This document shows, piece by piece, positions 9,541 through 19,262 of a stretch of 64,000 bases of DNA; position 1 is the stretch's first letter; every line of letters starts with the position of its first letter. The notes under the pieces are model-generated. The model worked only from the letters and a program-made list of their open reading frames with translations. It ran no database searches and had not been told where the DNA came from. The DNA comes from Sipunculus nudus (Eukaryota > Annelida > Sipuncula > Golfingiida > Sipunculidae): assembly GCA_026874595.1 (NCBI GenBank), contig CM049306.1:66280019-66344018 (forward strand). The letters run 5' to 3'. A program made the translations under genes and the position numbers.

Positions 9541-10450
9541 ATCACCCATATTGTCCGAGCTATGGGGCTCGGAAGTACCCCCCAGAATAACTAAAAAATT
9601 GATAAAAAAACTCTAGTATCTGGACAAATAGTGGATTGATCTTCATGATTCTTTGAATGCATGTGCATCATGGAATGTTTCATCAGTTCCTGCAGACTGG
9701 TGGCGCCACCTGGACTTTTTTTCCAATTTTACGCATTTTTTTCCTATATTTTTGAGACCTTTAAAGATGTGATCGTCTGTTAACAGGGCACAAATCATAA
9801 CCATTTGGCATTGAATCTTGTATCTTGATATGCAGTTAAGCCCATGAAAAATTCTCCTTGGAAACCAGAAATTAGGTCTCTGTTACCTATATCCCCCGAG
9901 CTATAGGGCTCAGAAGTATCCCCCAGAATAACTTACAATTTGATACAAAAGCTCTAGTAGCTAAACAACTAATGCATTGATCAGCATGATACTGTGCATG
10001 CATGTGCATCATGGAGTGTTTCCTCAGTTCCTACAGACTTGGTGGCGCCACCTGGACTTTTAAACAATTTAAACACATTTTTTCTGTCTATTTTTGAGAC
10101 CTTTAAAGATAGGGTCGACCGTTAAGAGGGCACAAATTGTAACCATTGGTCCTAGAATCTTCTAACTTGACATCCAGGGAGGTCTGTGAAAAAATATCCT
10201 TGAAAACTTGAATTTGTCTCTGTTACCCATATTTTCTGAGCTATGAGGCTTATAAGCACCCCTCAGAATAAATGGAAGTTTGTTACCAATGTAGGGCACA
10301 AATCATAACCAATTGGCCCAGAAACTTCTAACTTCTCATCCTGAGGGTTCCTCCAAAGTTCACCACAGAAACCTGAAATTCGGTCACTATGGCCTATATT
10401 CTCAGAGTTTTGGGGTATGTTTGAGCACCCCAGAAATAATGCATATTACA
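9541..10450 (+). repeat. ~330-bp tandem repeat, right part
   Basis: The repeat resumes with ACCCATATTGTCCGAGCTAT, the same unit phase as 'ACCCATATTCTTCAAGCT' in the left part. AGGGCACAAAT recurs near 9785, 10127 and 10294. The last unit is short and increasingly diverged. GGTGGCGCCACC appears again near 9700 and 10043. Confidence 0.8.
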
Positions 10451-10641
10451 CACAAATTGCCAGAACCCTCAGGAAAGGCTGGTTGGATTGTCATCAAATT
10501 TGTTGTGCTTATGGGTCTTGATAAACTTAAGCTAAGGGGCATGAACAATGATGCCACCTACTTTATCTTAATTTGTTGCCTGTGCAAGGACATATTGTCA
10601 CCATGTCAGTCGGCTGAGCGTCATGACCCATGGGTCACTAG
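10451..10641 (+). repeat. Diverged tail of the ~330-bp repeat domain
   Basis: Contains CTCAGGAAAGGCTGGTTGGATTGTCATC and a 'CAGTCGGCTGAGCG' end, which mirrors the AGCTCAGCTGACTG motif at the left edge near 3757 in inverted form. This may be the far boundary of the repeat domain. No coding content is recognised. Confidence 0.4.
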
Positions 10642-10805
10642 TTATTAGCGGCCGAAAAAGTGCCCCGCCGCCCAAGCCGCGGCCGATATGGTTGACCAGC
10701 CGGGGTCAGGGCCCAGCAGTGGCTCCGTCTGGGTTGCGGCCGAAATGTTGCCCGCCAGGCGCTGGCGGCCGATATGTTCGATTTGAGGCCGGCGGCCGAA
10801 ATCGC
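10642..10805 (-). repeat. GC-rich CGGCCG minisatellite (copy B, inverted to copy A)
   Basis: On the minus strand units begin ATTTCGGCCG, ATATCGGCCG, ATTTCGGCCG, ATATCGGCCG and TTTTCGGCCG, spaced about 27-30 bp apart with one ~57-bp unit. Unit text such as CCAGCGCCTGGCGGGCAAC closely matches copy A. The two copies lie about 8 kb apart in opposite orientation and flank the 330-bp repeat domain. Confidence 0.8.
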
Positions 10806-11419
10806 CCTTATTCACCACACACATGGTAAATACACTACAAGAGTTAATGAAGAGTATAATCATTTTAATGAGCTTATAGGTTTGATAAAATCATTGTTAA
10901 GTAAATTGTTGTGGACATATATGTTTTATTTTACTTTATTTTATTGCTTATATGGTTAACCACGTACGTGTACTGTTCACAGTTAGCTTTTTTTTTCGCA
11001 TGCATAACAAATAAATAATGGAAATCTGAGGTAAGTGGTAAATAATGGAAACTCGGGGTAAGTGGTAAAGCAAAATGTACAAATATATACCTTATCGCAA
11101 TCCCATGCAAGCGCTGGGATATATGAGCTTTTGATACATTACCAGCACACACTGTGAATAATATGAACACATAAATGAAGAAATTAAATGTCACAAATAT
11201 AAGCTCCTTATATGATTCTGATTCGTTTATTTGTTTAATGATAATGTTAATATATTGGAACGTTTAAAAAGAAAAAAACTCAGATTCACAGAATAACCTG
11301 CAAACACAGTGCGTAACCATGATGTTCTTGGGAAGTAACGGTTCATAACATTATTTTGAAAAGTACAGACAACGTTAGGTCCACGTCATGTTGAAATATA
11401 TAAGGGTTCATCCAACGTA
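10806..11419. other. AT-rich non-coding stretch
   Basis: Nothing coding is recognised. A short local duplication, GGTAAGTGGTAAA.AATGGAAA(C/T)TC, is seen near 11030-11065. The LTR element inserted at its right edge. Confidence 0.5.
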
Positions 11420-11424
11420 CTTCG

Positions 11425-11629
11425 TGTTTAAATATGCCTGTAGCCATCACTCTTGTTCAATAAACACACATACAAGGCAAGACCACTTGATAAGAAGCCA
11501 TGTTGTTTAATCCCTCTCTCCTGCTGCCACCTAGGGGCAGATACATGTGTGCCAGACTTGCCAGTATAGAGAGACATCTGGTGGCGGTAGTGTAAACCAA
11601 TTATACATCAATATGGTCATATTGTAACA
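11425..11629 (-). repeat. 3' LTR of the Ty3/Gypsy element
   Basis: The 205 bp are identical to 16260-16464. On the minus strand it opens TGTTACAATATGACC and ends CATATTTAAACA. I see no AATAAA on the sense strand, so the poly(A) signal is not obvious. Confidence 0.95.
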
Positions 11630-11643
11630 TCCTTTCCTTTTTT
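11630..11643 (-). other. Polypurine tract of the Ty3/Gypsy element
   Basis: On the minus strand the bases read AAAAAAAGGAAAGGA or nearly so and end directly at the 3' LTR. This tract primes plus-strand DNA synthesis in LTR elements. Its position supports the LTR boundary. Confidence 0.85.
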
Positions 11644-12062
11644 AAATAAGATGAAAATACCTTAACAGAAATATTCATTATAACGGTTTGCTTAATATAC
11701 CGACACTATGTCAAGTTAGAGAAGGTGCATTAAACCTAGACTGTTAACGGTGTAAAAAATAAAATGTTAACTAAACCGCTGACTTTGATTTAAGCACATG
11801 ACAATGTTACATGTCAATGGATAAAATTCAAAATTACATAAACATGAAATGAACAGTAGAACAACAGTAAGAACAGAATGTCTTAAGTTCTACACACAAA
11901 GTCAAAAGAGTCTTAGACAGACCATTATCGCCTTGTGTATCATATATGCTTATGAGGTATCACAACTATTCATCACTTATTTAGACATAACATAGTCATA
12001 AAACATTGTTGGTAATTTACGAACGCGTTTGGGTATGTCATTCATTGGTTTCACAGTGGAGT
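11644..12062 (-). other. Element 3' non-coding region
   Basis: AT-rich sequence between the end of the integrase frame and the polypurine tract. No env-like ORF or membrane segment is recognised. Confidence 0.6.
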
Positions 12063-12425
12063 TCAAATTATTTCCACAGTTGTTTCTGCGGCCTCGGTCG
12101 ATTCTACACCAGTAGACTCACGTACGAGTAGAGCATCATCTGATTCACTAGTTTTCTTAAGATACACTCTGTTTCTGCGCAGTGTCCCGGATCCTGTTTC
12201 AACCTCATAGGAACGCTCATCTAGTCTCCTGAGAACTTTACCTTTATCCCAGGTTTTCTTTCCCATAGTCATTGGCTTTAATCGAACCGCGTCTCCTTCA
12301 TGTAACGGTTTTAGGTCTCTAGCATTCCTGTCAAAGTAATGTACACTGCGTCTGTTCCTCAGAGATTTGTTTTTCTTTACTATTTCTGGATTAAACACTT
12401 GAGGATTGAGCAAGTCTGATTTCAT
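12063..12425 (-). pseudogene. Ty3/Gypsy integrase C-terminal segment
   Basis: The 120-codon frame carries the end of integrase, with the basic HYFDRNARDLKPL segment and the DAVRLKP...WDKGKVLRRLDERSYEVET segment typical of the small C-terminal DNA-binding fold in this family. It is out of frame with the catalytic core segment upstream, which it overlaps by four bases, so an indel lies near 12425. Confidence 0.85.
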
Positions 12426-12787
12426 AGGGACACAGTGCGAGCTCCTTTACCCATGATCCTCTGAGCAGGGCTCAGTCCGGCATCTTGGGTTGGTGTATTA
12501 CGGTACTCCATGATCGCGAAATATGGGTCATGGCCACTTTTCAGTGCCTTTCCGATCACTGATTTTGCAGTTTTCAAGGCAGACTCTGCCATTCCGTTGC
12601 CTTGGGCATGACCAGGAGAACTTGTTCTGTGTTCAAAATCATACAACGCAGCAAATTTATTAAACTGTTCACTCGCAAACTGTGGGCCGTTATCTGAACA
12701 AACTACTTGGGGAATACCCCATCTAGCAAAGTGACTCTTTAACTTTCTGATGACCGATTCTGACTTAGTACTTGTGAGCTGGTCCAC
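12422..12787 (-). pseudogene. Ty3/Gypsy integrase core, second half
   Basis: The integrase core joins element DNA to the host chromosome. This 121-codon segment holds the second and third residues of the D,D-35-E triad: Asp in VCSDNGPQF and Glu in AQGNGMAESA. Both are intact. The first Asp lies in the preceding segment, in another frame, so a frameshift near 12785 splits the core. Confidence 0.9.
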
Positions 12788-13428
12788 CTCCCAGAAATAC
12801 TATAGTAACACACAGTCACTAGGAAATCTTTTCCATTCAGCTCAAACAGATCAATTCCAATCTTTTGCCGTGGTCTATCGGCGATCTCATGACTCATTAA
12901 CGTTTCTTTCTGCTGACCTTTACCTTGACTGTTACACACCTCACACGCTGAAATGTAATCTATAAGGTCATAATTCATGCATGGCCAGTATACACGTTCT
13001 CTGGCACGTCTCAGAGTAGCTTCTATTCCAGAATGTGGAAAGTGCAGTGCTTCTTTTAATTCAGATCTGAGACTCATGCGGATTACCACACGATTTCCTT
13101 TAAAAATCAATCCATCTTGGATTGTGTATTCATCTCTGGTGTGAAAGTATGGTAGCAATTCACAGGGTAAATCTTGTTTTTGATCTGGCCAACCTGCTCT
13201 AATTACTTCAGCAAGCTTACAGAGAACCTCATCTTCTTGTGTGGCTATTCTGATTTTCTCTAGCCTTTCTGTTCTGATTGGCAAAGATCTTGTCATGTTT
13301 ACGCACTCAAATTCTTCTCCACCTTCTGTATCTCTTGTGTGTGCACGTGACAAGAGATCAGCAATGTGCATTTCTTGACCGGGCATATAGTTGATTTCAA
13401 TGTCATATTCAAGTGCTCTCACTATCAT
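12739..13428 (-). pseudogene. Ty3/Gypsy RNase H tail, integrase zinc finger and first catalytic Asp
   Basis: The 229-codon segment begins with the RNase H-integrase connection (INYMPGQEMHIADLLSR). It continues with the HHCC zinc finger of integrase (LHFPHSGI...YWPCMN...ISACEVCNSQ) and the first catalytic Asp (GIDLFELNGKDFL). Its last ~20 residues lose similarity because of the downstream frameshift. The canonical domain order is kept. Confidence 0.9.
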
Positions 13429-13452
13429 TTCTACAAGTCGTTTTGAAGCTGT

Positions 13453-13800
13453 TCACAAGGGTTTCTTTATTATGCTTGTAAGAGGCTTGTGATCAGTTGT
13501 CACTTTCGTATGGCGACCAAACGTATACTGATGAAACTTTCTCAGAGCGAACACTATTGCTAGCATCTCCTTTTCTATGGGAGCATACCTAGTCTCCGTA
13601 GGTGTCAAAGCACGGCTTGCATAGCACACAGGCTTTTCATTTTGTAGCAGGACAGCACCAAGTCCTGATTTACTGGCGTCACACTGAATCTCTAAATCCT
13701 TCTCTGGGTCATAGAACACTAAGATAGGATCATTTGTGAGAAGTTTCTTTACTTCCTGGAAAGCTTGGACTTGTTCCTTTCCCCCAGTGCCACTCCACAT
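13453..13800 (-). pseudogene. Ty3/Gypsy RNase H segment
   Basis: RNase H removes the RNA strand during reverse transcription. The 115-codon segment shows IQCDASKSGLGAVL (first Asp), YAPIEKEMLAIVFALRKF (Glu) and VTTDHKPL (second Asp), the acidic residues expected for Ty3-type RNase H. It is out of frame with RT upstream, and the break lies near 13795 where the two frames overlap. It ends in a stop shortly after the DHKPL motif. Confidence 0.9.
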
Positions 13801-14809
13801 CCTTATTGGTTAATCGACGGATTGGTTCCATTGCCTCTGATAATCTTGGGAGAAACCTGGCAAGGAAATTGATTATTCCAGACAAACGCTGAATATCCTG
13901 TACGTTTTGAGGAGAAGGCATATCATGAATACCAACAACTTTCTCTGGATCCATGGACAGTCCGTCCTGTGTAAATTTGTGCCCTAAGAATGCTATCTCC
14001 GGCTTTCGGAGCATAGTCTTTTCTTTGTTTAGGCGAATCCTATGTTGACGACATCTCTCAAGCAGATGTTTCAGTTTCTCATCATGGTCTTTTACGGCTT
14101 CTTCATCTGTATTTCCGACACCGTAGCACATGATGTCGTCTGCAACACACGCAATGCCGTCTAGGCATTCTAGTGCCAACATAAGACGCTTCTGGAAGAT
14201 TTCGCTCGACACAACAAGACCGAATGGGAGCCTACACCATCTATATCGTCCTACTGGTGTCTGAAATGTTGTAAGTATGCTAGACTCAGGGTCAAGTTCA
14301 CAATGCCAGTAGCCGTTGCTTAAGTCAAACTTTGAAAATACCCTGGCTCTCGATAACTCGGGAAGCAGATCATCCAACACAGGCAACGGGTGTAATTCAC
14401 GTTTTAGCGCTTTATTCAAAACCTGAGGGTCAATACATATTCTTATGTCTGTTCCGTTGCGTTTCAGACTTGTCACGAGTCTAGATGTCCAATCCGTTGG
14501 TTCATCGACTTTAGCGATGACTCCCTGTGCTTCCATCTCTCTGAGTTTTCTGACTACCTTGTTCTTTATACTGACCGGTACTCGGCATGATGCAATAGCC
14601 ACTTGGTCGACTGATGTATCTACTGTGAGATGCACTGTTCCTGGAAGTCTGTTTAGCTCAGCAGCAAAAACATCTTCATATGCGGACATAATGTCATCAG
14701 AGATATAATGTTGGTCAACAGCCTGAATGTTTTCATAATTTCTTGTGATCAAGTTCATTTGTTCACTTGCTTTCTTGTACATCTTGAGATATAACAACAA
14801 ACTGAACAT
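13730..14809 (-). pseudogene. Ty3/Gypsy reverse transcriptase
   Basis: The 359-codon segment copies element RNA into DNA in the family. Landmarks are TVHLTVDTSVDQVAIASCRVP (pre-RT), RICIDPQVLNKALKRE, FSKFDLSNGYWH (catalytic Asp), LPFGLVVSSEIFQ and CVADDIMCYG (the usual YxDD is here VADD; both Asp are kept). The thumb or connection region (ITFLGH-like FLGHKFT) is also present. The fold is complete. The first ~17 residues and the last ~15 are out-of-frame readings at flanking frameshifts. Confidence 0.92.
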
Positions 14810-15281
14810 TGTATTTTCTTTGATTCTTCAAATTTCTGATTATTAACCGGCACTTTCCGACTGTTTCCATTTTGTCTGTGTTCCACACCTCTAATTTAGT
14901 GTCACAAGGTTCTAGATGGATGCCCTTCACAAGATGTTGAGGTATTGCCTTTACACTTGCACCTGAATCTACTTGAAACTTAACCACAGTCCCGCTATGT
15001 ATCAGTTTCATGTCTGCAGTTACTATTTTACTGTTCTTTTCTGGAGATTTTGTATCTGAATTAATATGTAACACCATCTCCGGCTCTGACTCTGACTCAC
15101 TGTGATCTGATGGATTGTCATATACTGCACTCACTCGTTTTGTTTGCTCATATCTTCTCTTTGGTGTCATTTTACACTTAGCAGCAAAGTGGTTTTGACC
15201 GTCACATTTTTTTACATTTCTTCCCATAAGCTGGACATTTATCTTTCCCCCACTGGTGCTTTTTTTCCACAAAACATGCAT
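14763..15281 (-). pseudogene. Ty3/Gypsy zinc knuckle and aspartic protease
   Basis: The first ~23 residues read out of frame. The second half of a zinc knuckle follows (KKCDGQNHFAAKCK). The first cysteines of the knuckle lie in another frame near 15265-15285, so an indel lies between. The protease active site is FQVDSGASVKAIP (catalytic Asp in DSG). The frame ends just after NVQFVVI, and RT continues in a different frame, so another indel lies near 14790. Confidence 0.88.
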
Positions 15282-15331
15282 TCTTTAAATGACTGATTAG
15301 TGTTATTTCTGCTGTGCTGCTTGAATTTGGG

Positions 15332-15562
15332 TTAAGTGTTAGGTTTATGACTCACTTTATGTATGGCTGCTTCATCTTCCTCCTTGAAAAGTGACATCTG
15401 TCGTTTAGAACTTTGGTATCCCTCACAAATTCTAAGAGCTTGTTCTAGGGTTAAGTCTTCTTCTCTAAAGAATTTCTCTCTGAGCATATCATCATTACAG
15501 CCAAATACTACCTGATCTCTTATCAGTTTCTCACATTGATCTCCAAATTCACAGTCCTTCAC
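15332..15562 (-). pseudogene. Ty3/Gypsy gag, C-terminal part
   Basis: This is in the same frame as the first gag part (15943-15611). Only the amber codon at 15613-15611 separates them. The sequence LIRDQVVFGCNDDMLREKFF and LTLEQALRICEGYQ is typical of Ty3/Gypsy capsid C-termini. A single substitution could account for the stop. Confidence 0.88.
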
Positions 15563-15610
15563 TAGGCTGCGCAGTCTTGTAATAAAACTTTCTGTACTTT
15601 CACCTGGTTT

Positions 15611-15943
15611 CTAGACACACTTTCTAAACCTGTCTCTACTAGACAATTCATGTTTCCTAGGTGTAAAGTATCTATCAAACTTTTCTATCACAGTATCTAA
15701 TACACTGGCTGGGTCTGGGCCATTATCTCCTGGGGCAGGGAATTTAAACCCATTGTAGATCTCTATCATGTCCTCACCCCCTACAGTGAGTAACAGTGCT
15801 ACTTTCTCATCATCAGGTTTGGTTTTGTAACCAGCTGCTAGGAGGTACAAATTAAATCTCTGTTTGAATGACCTCCAGTTCTGTTCATGGTTACCACTAA
15901 CACACAGCATATTGGGGACACTGATCCCTAAAGCTTGTGCCAA
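15611..15943 (-). pseudogene. Ty3/Gypsy gag, N-terminal part ending at an amber stop
   Basis: The 110 codons include NWRSFKQRFNLYLLAAG and VIEKFDRYFTPRKHELSSRDRF, a standard capsid N-terminal pattern. The start Met lies 304 bases after the primer site, a normal leader length. The frame stops at 15613-15611 and the same frame then continues as gag without interruption. Confidence 0.88.
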
Positions 15944-16246
15944 GATATCTCAGTTGAAGTCTCTGGGTCTGCTAATTGCACTAAATAGTACCACATGTAC
16001 CTATTCTCACAAATCACTAGGACAGCAGCTACCACAGAGGAGCATTACCACATGTAATGAAAGTTCTGTAACACTGGGACATTCTATACCCTAGGCACCT
16101 CATAACACGTGTTACTCACATGTAGCACATGGCGGTTTCAGAGTTCCACGAGTCCCACTCCAGCACAGTGAAATATGGCTTAACATGGCATGAACAGTAC
16201 TCCTAATGGTGCTCTGACAGTCCTGGGGTCCATAATCCATTTGGCA
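15944..16246 (-). other. Element 5' leader
   Basis: Non-coding sequence between the primer site and gag, where packaging signals would be expected. No specific structure was identified. Confidence 0.6.
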
Positions 16247-16259
16247 ACCGCTGCCACCA
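16247..16259 (-). other. Primer binding site, tRNA-Leu(UAG)-like
   Basis: On the minus strand the bases read TGGTGGCAGCGGT and begin at the very next base after the 5' LTR. They complement the 3' end ACCGCTGCCACCA, which I recall as the end of animal leucine tRNA (UAG). The match is 13 bases and then breaks. Confidence 0.8.
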
Positions 16260-16464
16260 TGTTTAAATATGCCTGTAGCCATCACTCTTGTTCAATAAAC
16301 ACACATACAAGGCAAGACCACTTGATAAGAAGCCATGTTGTTTAATCCCTCTCTCCTGCTGCCACCTAGGGGCAGATACATGTGTGCCAGACTTGCCAGT
16401 ATAGAGAGACATCTGGTGGCGGTAGTGTAAACCAATTATACATCAATATGGTCATATTGTAACA
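16260..16464 (-). repeat. 5' LTR of the Ty3/Gypsy element
   Basis: The 205 bp are identical to the other LTR. It should hold the element promoter. No strong TATA box is obvious. The target duplication CTTCG follows at 16465-16469. Confidence 0.95.
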
Positions 16465-16469
16465 CTTCG

Positions 16470-17439
16470 TATAGGGTTTCAATTTAATATTGAATTAATA
16501 TCTGAAGAACGTTATCGTGTAATTCCAAAACGCCAAGCTTTGGTCAAAGTAAAACACATTGAGGTGTTATTAAATAACGTACTTCAAACGTTTTGTACAC
16601 GTTGAAGTGGACGTTCGGAAATTCAAGCAGGTTCGTTTTCGATGTCACTTCGCTCGCGCTCATTTCTTCTAACAACCCGCGAATTTAAACGAGTCACAAA
16701 AGGATGATTGTGCTCAAAATATAATTACTTTAACATTAAACAAAATTTGTGCTGGTTAAATTTAAGATTCAGTTTTTAATTAACACATAAATACTATTTT
16801 GATAGCTTGGCCTTAGCGAAGCACATTCAATTGAATTGTGATAAAAATTAAAAGATCTTTTGGGGGGTTTTACGGTCCCAGGTTTATCCCGCGGGCGGTA
16901 AATACGGTAGTCCCGAACTTAATTGTGATCGTCCCGGGATCGACGGGACGGCGTTTTTTTCGATTATGAATATATATTTAATCAAATTTAGTTTAACAGG
17001 ATTACAAAGTAGCCAATATGGCTAATGAAACATGTTCTCCTGTCTGCAAAAAAAAAGATGCATTTAAATACATGCATAAATTATAATAAATACAAATTAT
17101 ATACAATACCCAATCATCAAAACAATAATCACAGTGAAACAAGCATTTTTAAAATAACAACCTGGTAATTAACATAATACAGAAAATATCAGTTATAAAT
17201 GCTCGATAACTTTGTCACAAATAGCCGTAGCCACTTAAACCATTGCTTGTTTTATTCGTCATTACGTGGCCTTTTATATGATGGGTACCCGACTCAAATC
17301 GGCCGTTACCATGGTTACGCATTTTTGGGTTAAAACTTGATAATTTGAAAATAGTCATGCTACATTTTCTATCTTTGTCAATTTTTAAGCTATAGACGTC
17401 TGGTTTTGGTCATTATGTAGCTTATAGGCAGCTTGACAT
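16470..17439. other. Unassigned stretch with one strong small hairpin
   Basis: No ORF or repeat family is recognised until the ~148-bp monomers begin. At 16930-16950, CGTCCCG-GGATCGA-CGGGACG can form a 7-bp stem with a 7-base loop and is followed by a T7 run. From about 17210 the text (CCTTTTATATGATGGGTACC, CGTTACCATGGTTACGCA) already matches the satellite unit at 55570-55625, so the satellite system starts here in diverged form. Confidence 0.5.
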
Positions 17440-18000
17440 GATAAAACTGAAAGTCTCGCCAAATCTCGCAATAGATCTGGTCAACGGGAAAAAACGAGAT
17501 TTCACGGAAATGCTTATAACTCAGCGACTTTTTTAGCTAGACCGGTCTGGTTTTCGGCATTTCGTAACATTTTGCCAGCCTGACATGACAAAACTGCAAG
17601 ACTGGCCAAATCTCGCACCATCTCTCGTTTAATGAGAAAAAAACGAGATTTCACGGAAATGCTTATAACTCAGCGACTCTTACAGCTACACAGGTCTAGT
17701 TTTCGGCATTTCATAACATATGACCAGCCTGACACGCCAGCAAAGAAATCAGGCAAAATCTCGCACCATATCTCGTCAAGCGAGAAAAAACGAGATATCA
17801 TGGAAATGCTTATAACTAGGCGACTTTTACAGCTACTCAGGTCTAATTTTTGGCATTTGGAAACATTTGGCCAACTTGACATAGTAAAACTGCGATACTG
17901 GCCAAATCTCGCACTATATCTGGTCAAATGTGGAAAAACGAGATTTCACAGAAATGCATATAAGTCGGCGACTTTTACGGCTAGACAGGTCTAGTTTTCA
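17440..18000 (+). repeat. ~148-bp satellite monomers (4 copies)
   Basis: ACGAGAT recurs at 17494, 17643, 17790 and 17938, giving periods of 149, 147 and 148. Each monomer contains a CAAATCTCGCA segment, a (T/G)CTCGT..ACGAGA-like short palindrome, AATGCTTATAACT, GCGACT(T/C)TTACAGCTA and GGTCTAGTTTTCGGCATTT. The same monomers reappear at 56230-56600, 57340-57710 and 58380-59450. Confidence 0.9.
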
Positions 18001-18760
18001 ATTACATAAACTATAGCTTACTTTCTTCCTCTGAGTCTTCTCCATAACCTGGTGTAGTCATATGGTCACAATTTTGTGTCCCTTTGTCAGTGTGTCTTTC
18101 TGTTTGTCAGTTGTCCTCAAATTCGCCTGCTTGCTCTTGCGTCTCACATATAGCATTCTACAGGCCACAGTTTTGAAAGAATCCTTTTGAAACTATTACA
18201 TCTTAAGTCTTACACATATCTCAAAACCAATTTTTCATTTTCCGGATATGGCCACTAGGGGGCGCTACACATGACCCTCACACACATACCATTGTATTGG
18301 CCATATCTCTACACCAAAAGCCTCAGCTTCAAGAACTCTAGCTAATTTTCTCCCTTTGAGTCTACTCCATAACCTGATTAAGACATCTGGTTTCAATATT
18401 CTGTCACTTTGTCAGTGTGTCCATCTGTTTGTCCGTTATCCTCAAAGTCGCTTTCTTGCTGGTTCTTACGCCTTACATATAGCATTCTACAGGCCACAGC
18501 TTTGACGGAATCCTTTTGAAACTGGAACATCTCATGTCATACACTAATGATACGAAACGCATTTGTCGTCTTCGGAATATGTCCGCTAGAGGGCGCTACA
18601 GTCGAACCTCCCAAGTATATCATTTATTCGCCATACCTCCAAAACTATAAATCTAAATTACATAAATTATGACTCATTTTCTTACTTTGAATCTTCTCCA
18701 TAACTAGGTTAAGTCATCTGGTGTCAATCTTGTCTCACAAAGTCAGTATGTCTGTCTGTT
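18001..18760 (+). repeat. ~328-bp satellite block (about 2.3 units)
   Basis: CTCCATAAC recurs at 18039, 18365 and 18695, periods of 326 and 330. Units contain 'GTCAGTGTGTC', 'GCATTCTACAGGCCACAG', and a GGCCACTAGGGGGCGCTAC or TCCGCTAGAGGGCGCTAC motif. The third unit passes into the composite HOR sequence (GGGCCACATATTCTCAGCAATGG), so this looks like a shorter relative of the HOR. Confidence 0.8.
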
Positions 18761-18948
18761 CGTCTTTTGTTGTCAGCTTTGTCTGCTTGCCTGTTCTTTT
18801 GTCTCATATGTCATTCTACGGGCCACATATTCTCAGCAATGGCCGTGAGAGTCATTCAATTGATAGAAAACCAACAATATGTTCTGTCTGTCCGTCTGTG
18901 TTTCACTTCCGATTTCCGGCAAGCGTTCGACCTATGGTCGTCTAGTTA

Positions 18949-19262
18949 CTTGCTGGAATCAAAGATTTTGGCAAGTATGTTGGTCAGTTCCATATGTTTG
19001 TTTGTTACTTGCCGGAATCAAAGATTTCGGCAAGTATGTTGATCAGTCCCGTATGTTTGTTGCTTGCCGGAATCAAAGATTCGGCAAGCATGTTCATCAC
19101 CTGCGTATGTTTGTTGCTTGCCGGAAATCTTTGATTTTCGCAAGCATGTTGGTCAGTTCCGTATGTTTGTTGCTTGCCGGAATCAAAGATTCGGCAAGCA
19201 TGTTGATCACCACCGTATGTTTGTTACTTGCCGGAAATCTTCGATTTTCCAAGTATGTTGGT
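18949..19262 (+). repeat. ~55-bp hairpin minisatellite (6 units)
   Basis: CTTGC(C/T)GG recurs at 18949, 19008, 19063, 19117, 19173 and 19227, periods of 54-59. Each unit is a near-palindrome (CTTGCCGGAATC..GATTCGGCAAG) followed by a GT-rich spacer. In units 4 and 6 the inner part reads AAATCTTTGATT instead of AATCAAAGATT, so the loop is inverted. A two-unit relative lies at 25561-25650. Confidence 0.88.

Larger units (their letters stand above)
11425..16464 (-). mobile_element. Complete Ty3/Gypsy LTR retrotransposon, coding region decayed
   Basis: The 5040-bp element has two 205-bp LTRs that are identical by eye at every base, and both start TGTT and end AACA. The 5-bp target duplication CTTCG flanks it (11420-11424 and 16465-16469). 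On the minus strand the order is 5' LTR, primer site, gag, zinc knuckles, protease, reverse transcriptase, RNase H, integrase, polypurine tract and 3' LTR, the Ty3/Gypsy order. No envelope gene is seen. One in-frame stop and at least five frameshifts break the coding region. The combination of identical LTRs and heavy decay is odd. Confidence 0.95.

Noticed and set aside
11644-12062. Possible envelope gene in the Ty3/Gypsy element
   Set aside because: The region is only ~420 bp, has no long ORF and shows no signal peptide or membrane segment.
16930-16960. GC stem followed by T-run as an intrinsic bacterial terminator
   Set aside because: The context is eukaryotic with no upstream gene. I only record the hairpin.
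18949-19262. Regular short repeats as a CRISPR array
   Set aside because: The spacers between repeats are themselves similar, the period varies from 54 to 59, there are no cas genes and the DNA is eukaryotic.
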